NCBI RefSeq assembly: GCF_004519545.1
Contig: NZ_SDKM01000007.1
Span: forward strand, 62,001 to 126,000
DNA: 64,000 bases
Source of the DNA: Nocardioides guangzhouensis
GTDB taxonomy: Bacteria; Actinomycetota; Actinomycetes; Propionibacteriales; Nocardioidaceae
Direction of reading: 5' to 3'
The position numbers and the translations under genes were made by a program. This document shows, piece by piece, positions 8,189 through 18,000 of the stretch. Position 1 is the stretch's first letter; each line of letters starts with the position of its first letter. The notes under the pieces are model-generated. The model ran no database searches. It was not told where the DNA came from and saw only the letters and a program-made list of their open reading frames with translations.

Positions 8189-8272
8189 CCCCCCGTGCGG
8201 CGGCATCTCGCTGAACTCCCCCAGGGCCGGAAGGCAGCAAGGGCAGGTGAGCTCTGCCGGGTGCACGGGGGG
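8189..8272 (+). ncRNA. ffs: signal recognition particle RNA, small bacterial type
   Basis: The ends CCCCCCGTGC (8189-8198) and GCACGGGGGG (8263-8272) close a long helix, and the apical part has the universal Ffh-binding elements, including GGCCGGAAGGCAGCAAGGGCA with its GGAA tetraloop and the internal-loop AGCAAGG. It is the RNA scaffold of SRP, which targets nascent membrane proteins. It has no Alu domain. It sits directly upstream of dnaX, as in mycobacteria. Confidence 0.93.
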
Positions 8273-8331
8273 CCTCGTCATTTCGTGCCCGGAACGTTGT
8301 GACCTCGCTACCGGCTGTCAGCGCGGATGGT

Positions 8332-8337
8332 TAGGGT
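8332..8337 (+). promoter_or_regulatory. -10 box of leaderless dnaX (TAGGGT)
   Basis: TAGGGT with exactly 7 nt to the GTG at 8345. It lies inside the alternative longer frame from 8327, which favours the GTG as the true start. Confidence 0.55.
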
Positions 8338-8344
8338 TCACAGC

Positions 8345-10453
8345 GTGGAAGCACCCCTCGCCCTCTACCGCCGCTACCGGCCCGAGACGTTCGCCGAGGT
8401 CATCGGCCAGGACCACGTCACGGAGCCGCTTCGGGCCGCGCTGGCGAACAACCGGGTCAACCACGCCTACCTCTTCTCCGGGCCGCGCGGCTGCGGCAAG
8501 ACCACCTCGGCGCGGATCCTCGCCCGGTCGCTGAACTGCGAGAAGGCGCCGGTCGCCGACCCGTGCGGCGAGTGCGACTCGTGCCGCGACCTGGCCCGGG
8601 GCGGCCCCGGCTCCATCGACGTGATCGAGATCGACGCGGCCTCGCACGGCGGCGTCGACGACGCCCGCGACCTGCGTGAGAAGGCGTTCTTCGCCCCGGT
8701 GAAGAGCCGTTACAAGGTCTACATCATCGACGAGGCGCACATGGTGACCACGCAGGGCTTCAACGCCCTGCTCAAGCTGGTCGAGGAGCCGCCGCCGCAC
8801 CTGCGCTTCATCTTCGCCACCACGGAGCCCGAGAAGGTCATCCCGACCATCCGCTCGCGCACCCACCACTACCCGTTCCGGCTGATTCCGCCGCGGCTGC
8901 TCTCCTCCTACCTGGCGGAGCTCTGCGACCGCGAGGGCGTGACGATCGAGCAGGCCGCGCTGCCGCTGGTGGTCCGGGCCGGCGGCGGGTCCGCCCGCGA
9001 CACGCTCTCGGTGCTCGACCAGCTGCTCGGCGGCGCCGGGGCCGAGGGGGTGACCCACGCACTCGCGACCGGGCTGCTCGGCTACACGCCCGACTCGCTG
9101 CTGGACGAGGTGGTCGAGGCGTTCGCCGCCTCCGACGGGGCCGCGGTCTTCGGCGTGGTCGACAAGGTGGTGGAGACCGGTCAGGACCCGCGCCGCTTCA
9201 CCGAGGACCTACTCCGGCGGCTGCGCGACCTGGTGATCGTGGCCGCGGTGCCCGACGCCCCGGCATCCGGCCTGATCGACGTCGCCGAGGACGCGGGCGA
9301 GCGGCTGGTCGCCCAGGCCGCCCGGTTCGGCGTGCACGACCTCTCCCGCGCCGCCGACCTGGTTGCCGCCGGACTCACCGAGATGCGCGGTGCGACCGCG
9401 CCGCGGCTGCTGCTGGAGCTGATCTGCGCCCGGGTGCTGCTGCCCGGCGCCGACGACTCGACCGACGGCCTGGTCGCCCGTCTCGACCGGCTCGAGCGGC
9501 GACTGACCATCACCCCGACCAGCGAGCCGATCACGACGCAGACCAGGACGGACCGCGCCACCCCGGCGCCCGCGCCGACCAGGCCCCCGGAGGCCGCGGC
9601 CGCCGAGCGGGAGCAGCCCCAGCCGTTCCCGGCCGAGCCGTCTGCGGCCGTGAGCCGGGCGGAAGCCCCGGCTCCTCGCCCCGACGCTCCCGCCGCCCCC
9701 GCCGTGGCCGACGAGGCCGACGAGGCCGGCCCGGAGGAGGTGTCTCCCGCTGTGTCACCGGTGCAGCCGCCGGCCGCGGCCAGTGCGCCGGCCCAGCGGG
9801 GCACGGGCAACAACCTCAGCCTGGTCGACGTACGCCGCCTCTGGCCCGACATCGTCGACGCGACGAAGCTCAAGCGGCGCGTGACCTGGATCCACCTGAC
9901 CCAGCACGCCCAGGTGGTCGCGGTCGACGACAAGACCCTGACCCTCGGCTTCGGCAACGCGGGCGCCCGCGAGTCGTTCGTCAACGGCGGCAGCCCCGAG
10001 ATCGTCCGTCAGGCGGCGATCGACGTGGTCGGCGCCGACTGGCGGGTCGAGGCCATCGTCGATCCCGGAGCCACGCCCGGGGCGCCGCCGCCCCAGCAGG
10101 CCGCGGCCCCGTCCGGCGTCGCCGGCGACGCGCCCGCCGACACCGCTCCGCACGACGAGGCACCGGCGCCCGCGGACCCTCCTCCCGCCGCCCCGCCGGA
10201 GGCGCCGACGCCCCGCGACGACGCGCCGCCGGCGCCGACCGCCACCGCGTCCCCCGAGGTCACCCGGGCCGCCCGCGAGGCGATCGTGCCCACGCGCACC
10301 GCCGGCACGCCCGCCGAGGCCGCACCGCGAGTCGACGTCGACGCGGACGCGCACCGCGACGACCCCGACATCGAGACCTCGGGCCTCGCCGGCGCGGAGC
10401 TCCTCCAGCGCGAGCTCGGTGCCCAGATCATCCACGAGATCAAGCACGACTGA
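8345..10453 (+). CDS. dnaX: DNA polymerase III subunits gamma/tau
   Basis: 702 residues. The clamp-loader ATPase begins LALYRRYRPETFAEVIGQ; Walker A GPRGCGKTT at 46-54; zinc cysteines C65, C74, C77 and C80 (CGECDSC); Walker B IIDEAHM; sensor 1 in FATTEPEKV. About 230 residues of Pro/Ala-rich linker separate it from the C-terminal tau-like part (SLVDVRRLWPDIVD...). The protein loads the sliding clamp in the replisome. I start at GTG 8345, leaderless behind TAGGGT; ATG 8327 would add six residues. It heads the dnaX-ybaB-recR-DUF5063 operon, a conserved actinobacterial grouping of replication and repair genes. Confidence 0.95.
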   Translation: MEAPLALYRRYRPETFAEVIGQDHVTEPLRAALANNRVNHAYLFSGPRGCGKTTSARILARSLNCEKAPVADPCGECDSCRDLARGGPGSIDVIEIDAASHGGVDDARDLREKAFFAPVKSRYKVYIIDEAHMVTTQGFNALLKLVEEPPPHLRFIFATTEPEKVIPTIRSRTHHYPFRLIPPRLLSSYLAELCDREGVTIEQAALPLVVRAGGGSARDTLSVLDQLLGGAGAEGVTHALATGLLGYTPDSLLDEVVEAFAASDGAAVFGVVDKVVETGQDPRRFTEDLLRRLRDLVIVAAVPDAPASGLIDVAEDAGERLVAQAARFGVHDLSRAADLVAAGLTEMRGATAPRLLLELICARVLLPGADDSTDGLVARLDRLERRLTITPTSEPITTQTRTDRATPAPAPTRPPEAAAAEREQPQPFPAEPSAAVSRAEAPAPRPDAPAAPAVADEADEAGPEEVSPAVSPVQPPAAASAPAQRGTGNNLSLVDVRRLWPDIVDATKLKRRVTWIHLTQHAQVVAVDDKTLTLGFGNAGARESFVNGGSPEIVRQAAIDVVGADWRVEAIVDPGATPGAPPPQQAAAPSGVAGDAPADTAPHDEAPAPADPPPAAPPEAPTPRDDAPPAPTATASPEVTRAAREAIVPTRTAGTPAEAAPRVDVDADAHRDDPDIETSGLAGAELLQRELGAQIIHEIKHD

Positions 10454-10484
10454 TGTCGGACCGACCCCAACGAGAGGTACCGCG

Positions 10485-10880
10485 ATGACCCAGAACCCCT
10501 TCGGCGAGGGCGGTTTCGACATGAACGCCCTGCTCCAGCAGGCGCAGCAGATGCAGCAGCAGATCATGGACGCCCAGGCCCAGCTCGAGCAGACCGAGGT
10601 CGAGGGCACCGTCGCGGGCGGGGCGGTCACCGTCAGGCTCAGCGGCACCGGCGACCTGCTGGCCGTGGAGATCCGGGCCGGCGGGTTCGACTCCAACGAC
10701 GCCGACGACCTGTCCGACCTCGGCGACATGATCGTGGCCGCCTGGCGCGACGCCAAGGCACGCGCCGACGCCCTGGCCAGCGAGCAGCTCGGCCCGCTCG
10801 CCGGCGGCATGGGCGGCCAGGGCGGCGAGCTCCCCGGCGGCGGTGCGCCCGGCGGCAACCCGTTCGGCTTCGGAGGGTAG
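10485..10880 (+). CDS. YbaB/EbfC nucleoid-associated protein
   Basis: 131 residues with the family core: MNALLQQAQQMQQQIMDAQ helix, VEGTVAGGAVTVRLSGTGDLLAVEI sheet, then DDLSDLGDMIVAAWRDA helix, followed by a Gly/Pro-rich tail. YbaB proteins are DNA-binding dimers nearly always encoded between dnaX and recR, as here. Start ATG behind GAGAGG. Six bases separate its stop from recR. Confidence 0.93.
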   Translation: MTQNPFGEGGFDMNALLQQAQQMQQQIMDAQAQLEQTEVEGTVAGGAVTVRLSGTGDLLAVEIRAGGFDSNDADDLSDLGDMIVAAWRDAKARADALASEQLGPLAGGMGGQGGELPGGGAPGGNPFGFGG

Positions 10881-10886
10881 CCCGCG

Positions 10887-11486
10887 TTGTACGAAGGGAT
10901 CGTCCAGGACCTGATCGACGAGCTCGGTCAGCTTCCCGGCGTCGGGCCCAAGAGCGCCCAGCGCATCGCCTTCCACCTGCTCGCGGCCGACCCCGCCGAC
11001 GTACGCCGTCTGGCCGAGGTGCTGGTCCGGGTCAAGGAGAAGGTCAAGTTCTGCTCCACCTGCTTCAACGTCTCCGAGGACGAGCAGTGCCGGATCTGCC
11101 GCGACCCGCGGCGCGACCCGTCCGTGCTGTGCGTGGTCGAGGAGTACAAGGACGTCGTCGCCATCGAGCGCACCCGTGAGTTCCGGGGTCGCTACCACGT
11201 GCTCGGCGGCGCGATCTCGCCGATCGACGGCATCGGGCCCGAGCAGCTGCGGATCCGCGAGCTGATGGTCCGGCTGGCCGACGGGCAGGTCACGGAGGTC
11301 ATCCTGGCGACCGATCCCAACCTCGAGGGAGAGGCCACTGCGACCTTCCTCACCCGCAACCTGCGGCCGTTGGGGTTGCGCGTGACACGACTTGCTAGTG
11401 GACTGCCGGTCGGAGGGGATCTCGAGTACGCCGACGAGGTCACCCTGGGCCGAGCATTCGCGGGAAGGAGGTCGGCCGATGACTGA
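10887..11486 (+). CDS. recR: recombination mediator protein RecR
   Basis: 199 residues starting at TTG behind GGAGGG. Helix-hairpin-helix [17 protein letters not shown], a four-cysteine zinc site ([16 protein letters not shown]), and a Toprim domain ([16 protein letters not shown] to [12 protein letters not shown]). RecR acts with RecF/RecO to load RecA on gapped DNA. Its stop overlaps the start of the DUF5063 gene by 8 bp. Confidence 0.96.
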   Translation: MYEGIVQDLIDELGQLPGVGPKSAQRIAFHLLAADPADVRRLAEVLVRVKEKVKFCSTCFNVSEDEQCRICRDPRRDPSVLCVVEEYKDVVAIERTREFRGRYHVLGGAISPIDGIGPEQLRIRELMVRLADGQVTEVILATDPNLEGEATATFLTRNLRPLGLRVTRLASGLPVGGDLEYADEVTLGRAFAGRRSADD

Positions 11487-12072
11487 GACCCGGATCGACC
11501 CGGAGCTCGAGGAGTTCGCGGGACAGATCGCCGACCAGGTGGAGAGCTTCCTGGTGGCGCTCCAGGCGCTGGTGCACGACGAGGACAGCGGGCGGGCGAT
11601 CTCGCTGCTGCTGCTCGAGGTCAGCCAGGTGCTTCTCGCCGGTGCCCGGCTGGGTGCGCAGGCGGACTTCACGCCCGAGCAGGAGTACCAACCCGACTCC
11701 GGTCCCGACCCTGACCTCGACGCGATGCGCATGCGCCTGGCGGAGATGCTGGGGCCGGTCGACACCTACACCTACAACTTCGACCCCTACGACCCCGACC
11801 TGGTCACCTCGCAGCTCTCCGACGACCTGACCACCACGGCCACCGAGCTGGCCAACGGCCTGCGTCACTACCGCGCCGGCAACGTCCCCGAGGCGCTGTG
11901 GTGGTGGCAGTTCTCCTACGTCTCGTCGTGGGGCAACTGCGCCAGCGCCGCGCTGCGAGCGCTGCAGTCGATCGTCGCCCACGACCGGCTCGACACGGAG
12001 TTCTCCGGCGACGAGGACCAGGTGGCCGCGGCGACGGAGATGCTCGAGGAACAGGGCGCCGAGGCCCCCTGA
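11479..12072 (+). CDS. DUF5063-family protein
   Basis: 197 residues, acidic and mostly helical, with the conserved [22 protein letters not shown] segment typical of the DUF5063 family that follows recR in many actinobacteria. The function is unknown; persistent coupling to recR (8-bp overlap) suggests a part in recombinational repair or replication, but nothing in the sequence shows an activity. No membrane segment or nucleotide-binding motif is seen. Confidence 0.8.
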   Translation: MTETRIDPELEEFAGQIADQVESFLVALQALVHDEDSGRAISLLLLEVSQVLLAGARLGAQADFTPEQEYQPDSGPDPDLDAMRMRLAEMLGPVDTYTYNFDPYDPDLVTSQLSDDLTTTATELANGLRHYRAGNVPEALWWWQFSYVSSWGNCASAALRALQSIVAHDRLDTEFSGDEDQVAAATEMLEEQGAEAP

Positions 12073-12083
12073 GGCCGCGGTGA

Positions 12084-14522
<2,439 letters not shown>

Positions 14523-14540
14523 GCAGGTCGGTCGCTGCCG

Positions 14541-15410
14541 TCAGGCCCGGCTCGCGGAGTCGCCGTACGTCGCGGTGACCCAGTGCGCCAGGGCGTAGGC
14601 GAGCGCGCCCACGACCGGCAGCACGACCACCATCCACGTCGAGAACAGCGCGTCGATCAGCACCAGCAGGCACACGACCGCGAACAGGCCGACCGCGAGC
14701 ACGCTGGTGCTGGTGGCGTCGGCCACCCCGGCAGCCCGGAGGAGGAGCGCGCCGACCGCGACCATCGCAACCAGGATCAGGGCCAGGAACAGCAGCCCGG
14801 GACCGCCGCAGGTCTGGGTGCCGCGCCAGGCGTCGCAGCCGACCAGGCCGGCGTACGTCAGGCCGACCGCCAGCAGGCCGACCAGGGCGCCGGTGACGAG
14901 CGCGGCCAGGCGGGACGGCATCCCGGCCAGGATGGGGCCGCCCGACCGTCGCGCCCGACGGGAACCGCCCTCGGCACGGTCGTCCGCGTCCTCCTCCGAC
15001 GGTGCCTCGGCCACGGCGGTCTGGACCCGGGTCGGGGCCGCCTCCGCGGCCGCCGGGGTCTCGGCGGTCACCTCGTCGTCGGTGGCGACCTCGTCGGCGA
15101 ACAGTGGCGGCACCTGCGGCTCGGTGTCGCTTCCCTCGGCGCGCCGTCCTGGGGCGGAAGACTCGACCGCCGTCGGCCCGGGGTCGCTCACCTCGCCGCC
15201 CGGTCCGGGGTCGGCCGGCGGGGCTGCCGTCGGCGCGGCTGCCGTCGGGTCGGGTGCCGTCGGGTCGGGTGCCGTCGGGTCGGGTGCCGTCGGGTCGGGT
15301 GCATCGCCGGCCGCGGCAGACTGCTCACGGCCCCGGCGCCGCCGGAACATGGTGCCGAGCGACGGCATCTCGAGCGACGGCCCGCTGTCCTCGCGCTCCT
15401 GGTCTGCCAT
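14541..15410 (-). CDS. membrane protein with DPTAP repeats, unknown function
   Basis: 289 residues. A charged and Pro/Ala-rich N-terminal half includes four DPTAP units (15-bp DNA repeats near 15240-15300), followed by four hydrophobic segments in the C-terminal half. The cytoplasmic tail has RRRRGRE and RRARRS clusters. I do not recognise a family with a known function. Start at ATG 15410; a CAGACT box 7 nt upstream is near the leaderless -10 consensus. Confidence 0.7.
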   Translation of the reverse strand: MADQEREDSGPSLEMPSLGTMFRRRRGREQSAAAGDAPDPTAPDPTAPDPTAPDPTAAAPTAAPPADPGPGGEVSDPGPTAVESSAPGRRAEGSDTEPQVPPLFADEVATDDEVTAETPAAAEAAPTRVQTAVAEAPSEEDADDRAEGGSRRARRSGGPILAGMPSRLAALVTGALVGLLAVGLTYAGLVGCDAWRGTQTCGGPGLLFLALILVAMVAVGALLLRAAGVADATSTSVLAVGLFAVVCLLVLIDALFSTWMVVVLPVVGALAYALAHWVTATYGDSASRA

Positions 15411-15448
15411 GCCCGGCAGTCTGCCACGCCCGGTGACGTCCCCCACCC

Positions 15449-15559
15449 GTCGAGTCGCGCCTCGCTGTGGGTTGAGTCGCGCCTCGCTGTGGGTTGGGTA
15501 GCGCCTCGCTGGGGGGTTGAGTTGCGCCTGACTGATCGTTGAGTTGCGCCTGACTGGGC
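15449..15559. repeat. 22-bp tandem array, left of tRNA-Pro (5 units)
   Basis: Units at 15449, 15471, 15493, 15516 and 15538 follow GTTGAGTYGCGCCTSRCTG plus a variable end. There is no spacer between units, so it is not a CRISPR. The same unit appears in the opposite orientation on the other side of the tRNA. Confidence 0.9.
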
Positions 15560-15602
15560 AACAGCAGCGCCCCGGACCCTTGCGGATCCGGGGCGCCAGA
15601 TG

Positions 15603-15676
15603 TCGGGCTGACAGGATTTGAACCTGCGGCCTCCTCGTCCCGAACGAGGCGCGCTACCAAGCTGCGCCACAGCCCG
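15603..15676 (-). tRNA. tRNA-Pro(CGG)
   Basis: Acceptor CGGGCTG pairs with CAGCCCG, discriminator A at 15603. T-arm GGTTCAAATCC, anticodon loop TTCGGGA (anticodon CGG) on a CCTCG/CGAGG stem. CCA is not encoded. A minus-strand TATGCT -10 box lies at 15731-15726, giving a leader of ~40 nt. Confidence 0.95.
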
Positions 15677-15796
15677 AATGTGCTCCGTGGGACCGCACTC
15701 GGCGACCCCGGGACGAGCAGACGCGAGCATACCCGAGCCGGATCGCGGGTCAGAAATCGGCCCGGTCCGACCGAAGGATGGACGGTCCTCCGATTG

Positions 15797-16040
15797 CCAG
15801 GAAGGCGCGACTCAACGATCAGCGAGGCGCAACTCACCCCCAGGGAGGCGCGACTCGACCCCAGGCAGGCGCGACTCAACGATCAGCGAGGCGCAACTCG
15901 ACCCCAGCGAGGCGCGACTCAACGATCAGCGAGGCGCAACTCGACCCCAGGGAGGCGCAACTCGACCCAGCGAGGCGCGACTCAACGATCAGCGAGGCGC
16001 GGCTCGACCCCAGGGAGGCGCGACTCAACGGGGTCAGCGG
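15797..16040. repeat. 22-bp tandem array, right of tRNA-Pro (about 11 units, inverted)
   Basis: About eleven head-to-tail units of 21-22 bp built on CAGCGAGGCGCRACTCRAC, the reverse complement of the left array. Two unit types alternate (ending AACGATC or GACCCC). The last unit runs into the stop codon of the metallophosphoesterase gene. Confidence 0.9.
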
Positions 16041-16942
16041 GGGACCAGGGTGAGCAGGGTGGCCTCGGGGCGGCAGGCGACGCGGAGCCGGACGAACGGG
16101 CTGGTGCCGAGCCCGGCGGACACGTGGAGCCAGGCCGAGCCGGGGTCGCCGGGCCGGGAGTCCGCCGGGTGCCGGTGCAGACCCCTGGCGCGTGCAGCGT
16201 CGAGGTCGCAGTTGGTGGTGAGCGCCCCGACGAACGGCACGCAGACCTGGCCGCCGTGCGTGTGCCCGGCGAGGATCGCGTCGTACCCGTCGCGGGCGTA
16301 CTGGTCCAGCACGCGGAGGTACGGCGCGTGGGCGACGCCGAGCCGCACGTCGGCGTCGTCCGGGGCCGGGCCGGCGACGGCCGCGAGGTCGTCGTACCCG
16401 AGGTGCGGGTCGTCGACGCCGGCGAACGCGAAGACCAGGTCGCCGACCTTGAGCCGGCCGGAGGCGTTGGATAGGTCCAGCCACCCGGAGTCGGTGAACG
16501 TGTCGCGCAGCGTCCGCCACGGCAGCGGGGGCGTGTCGATGTGCCGCCGGCCGTCGTCGGGCAGCAGGTAGCGCAGCGGGTTGCGCATCGCCGGCTCGTA
16601 GTAGTCGTTGGACCCGAACACGAACACCCCGGGCCGGTCCAGCAGCGACCCGAGCGAGTCCAGCACCGGCGGCACCGCGTCGCGGTGGGCAAGGAAGTCG
16701 CCGGTCCCGACGACCAGGTCGGGCTCGAGGTCGGCCAGCCCGGCCACCCACGCCTGCTTCGCACGCTGACCGGGGGTGAGGTGCAGGTCCGAGAGGTGCA
16801 GAACCCGCAGCGGCGGGTGCCCGGCCGGCAGCAGCGGCACCTCGACCCGGCGCAGGGTGTAGGCCCGTGCCTCGCCGGCGGCGTACGCGACGGTGGCCGC
16901 GCCGGCGAGCGTGCCGAGGCCGAGGATCCGCAGGAGTGCCAC
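16034..16942 (-). CDS. membrane-anchored metallophosphoesterase
   Basis: 302 residues. One N-terminal hydrophobic segment, then the calcineurin-like metal-binding series SDLHL (51-55), VVGTGDFL, FGSNDYYE (in place of GNHD/E), and GHTHGGQ. It resembles mycobacterial Rv3683, which is encoded beside ponA2. Substrate is unknown; such enzymes cleave phosphodiesters or phosphomonoesters on the outer membrane face or inside. Start chosen at GTG 16942; TTG 16960 would overlap the divergent YqeY start. Its 3' end merges into the 22-bp repeat array. Confidence 0.82.
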   Translation of the reverse strand: MALLRILGLGTLAGAATVAYAAGEARAYTLRRVEVPLLPAGHPPLRVLHLSDLHLTPGQRAKQAWVAGLADLEPDLVVGTGDFLAHRDAVPPVLDSLGSLLDRPGVFVFGSNDYYEPAMRNPLRYLLPDDGRRHIDTPPLPWRTLRDTFTDSGWLDLSNASGRLKVGDLVFAFAGVDDPHLGYDDLAAVAGPAPDDADVRLGVAHAPYLRVLDQYARDGYDAILAGHTHGGQVCVPFVGALTTNCDLDAARARGLHRHPADSRPGDPGSAWLHVSAGLGTSPFVRLRVACRPEATLLTLVPR

Positions 16943-16959
16943 GTCGCAAGGCTGCCACA

Positions 16960-17430
16960 ATGGCCCACATGAGTGCTCTCAAGGACCGCCTCCGCTCCGA
17001 CCTCACCGCCGCGATGAAGAGCCGTGACGAGGTGCGTTCCTCCACGCTCCGGATGCTGCTGACCGCGATCACGAACGCCGAGGTGGCCGGCAAGGAGCAG
17101 GTCGAGCTGAGCGACGACCAGATCGTCGGCGTCCTGTCGACCGAGGCGAAGAAGCGCCGCGAAGCGGCGACGGCCTTCGACGACGCGGGGCGTGCGGAGA
17201 TGGCCGACAAGGAGCGGGCCGAGCTCGAGGTGCTCGTGGGCTACCTGCCCGAGCAGCTCGGCGCGGACGAGATCAGCGACATCGTGCGCGCCGCCGTCGA
17301 GCAGACCGGTGCTGCCGGCGAGGGCATGCGGGCCATGGGCAAGGTCATGGGTGTCGTGCAGCCGCAGGTGAAGGGGCGCGCGGACGGCGCGGCGGTCGCC
17401 GCGGAGGTACGCCGCCAGCTCGGCGCCTGA
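16960..17430 (+). CDS. GatB/YqeY-domain protein
   Basis: 156 residues, full length for stand-alone YqeY proteins, with LKDRLRSDLTAAMKSRDEV at the start and the conserved EAKKRREAATAF and LVGYLPEQL segments. The fold is shared with the tail of GatB and is thought to bind tRNA, but no catalytic role is established. ATG 16960 follows AAGG; ATG 16969 is an equally possible start. Divergent from the phosphoesterase gene. Confidence 0.85.
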   Translation: MAHMSALKDRLRSDLTAAMKSRDEVRSSTLRMLLTAITNAEVAGKEQVELSDDQIVGVLSTEAKKRREAATAFDDAGRAEMADKERAELEVLVGYLPEQLGADEISDIVRAAVEQTGAAGEGMRAMGKVMGVVQPQVKGRADGAAVAAEVRRQLGA

Positions 17431-17541
17431 ACCGGATCCGTCACCTGACGTTCACGAACCCCGGCATCTGGTTACTGGGGTCTCGGGCCCTTCTCCGCGT
17501 CCGGACCCGGGCGGGACCATGGCCGTCTGGGGGGTGGCGCG

Positions 17542-17958
17542 ATGTGGAGCAAGGCGTTGCGTTCGGCGGTGATCGCCGGAGGTGCGGTGGCCTCGTTGCA
17601 GCTCGCCTTCTTCACGGTGGCCTCGAGTCCCGGCTGTGACGTGGTCGCCGGGTCGCGCACGGCCTGCGAGGCCAACATGGTGACCGTCGTCGGGATCGGG
17701 GTCACGATCATGCTCATCGCGACCACCTGGGCGTTGCGCCCGCTCGGCCTCGAGACCGCCCTGCTCGGCAGCGCGCTCATCGCCGGCTCGCTCTACCTGC
17801 TGATGCGCTTCGGCTCCGACCCGGGGTACGGCGTGGACGACCCGGTGTCCTTGCCCATGCCGCTGCTCGCGGCCGTCGTCGCGTTCGGCTACACGAAGCT
17901 CGCGCTGGCGCACCACCGCGTGCAGCACCGGCTCACGCACCCCGGCGCACGCCGCTGA
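17542..17958 (+). CDS. small four-helix membrane protein
   Basis: 138 residues, four predicted transmembrane segments, with two cysteines (SSPGCDV and RTACEAN) in the first loop that could form a disulfide outside the cell. No family recognised. ATG behind GGGGGG. Convergent with ponA2. Confidence 0.65.
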   Translation: MWSKALRSAVIAGGAVASLQLAFFTVASSPGCDVVAGSRTACEANMVTVVGIGVTIMLIATTWALRPLGLETALLGSALIAGSLYLLMRFGSDPGYGVDDPVSLPMPLLAAVVAFGYTKLALAHHRVQHRLTHPGARR

Positions 17959-17967
17959 AGCGCCCCG

Positions 17968-17986
17968 GGTCCCGGGGCCCGGGACC
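17968..17986. terminator. bidirectional terminator hairpin
   Basis: 8-bp GC stem with a 3-nt loop in the 42-bp gap between two convergent genes; it can serve both strands. Confidence 0.5.
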
Positions 17987-18000
17987 GGAGGCGGGCCGGC

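Noticed and set aside
15449..16040. CRISPR array
   Set aside because: Units are contiguous, 21-22 bp, with no unique spacers and no cas genes nearby.
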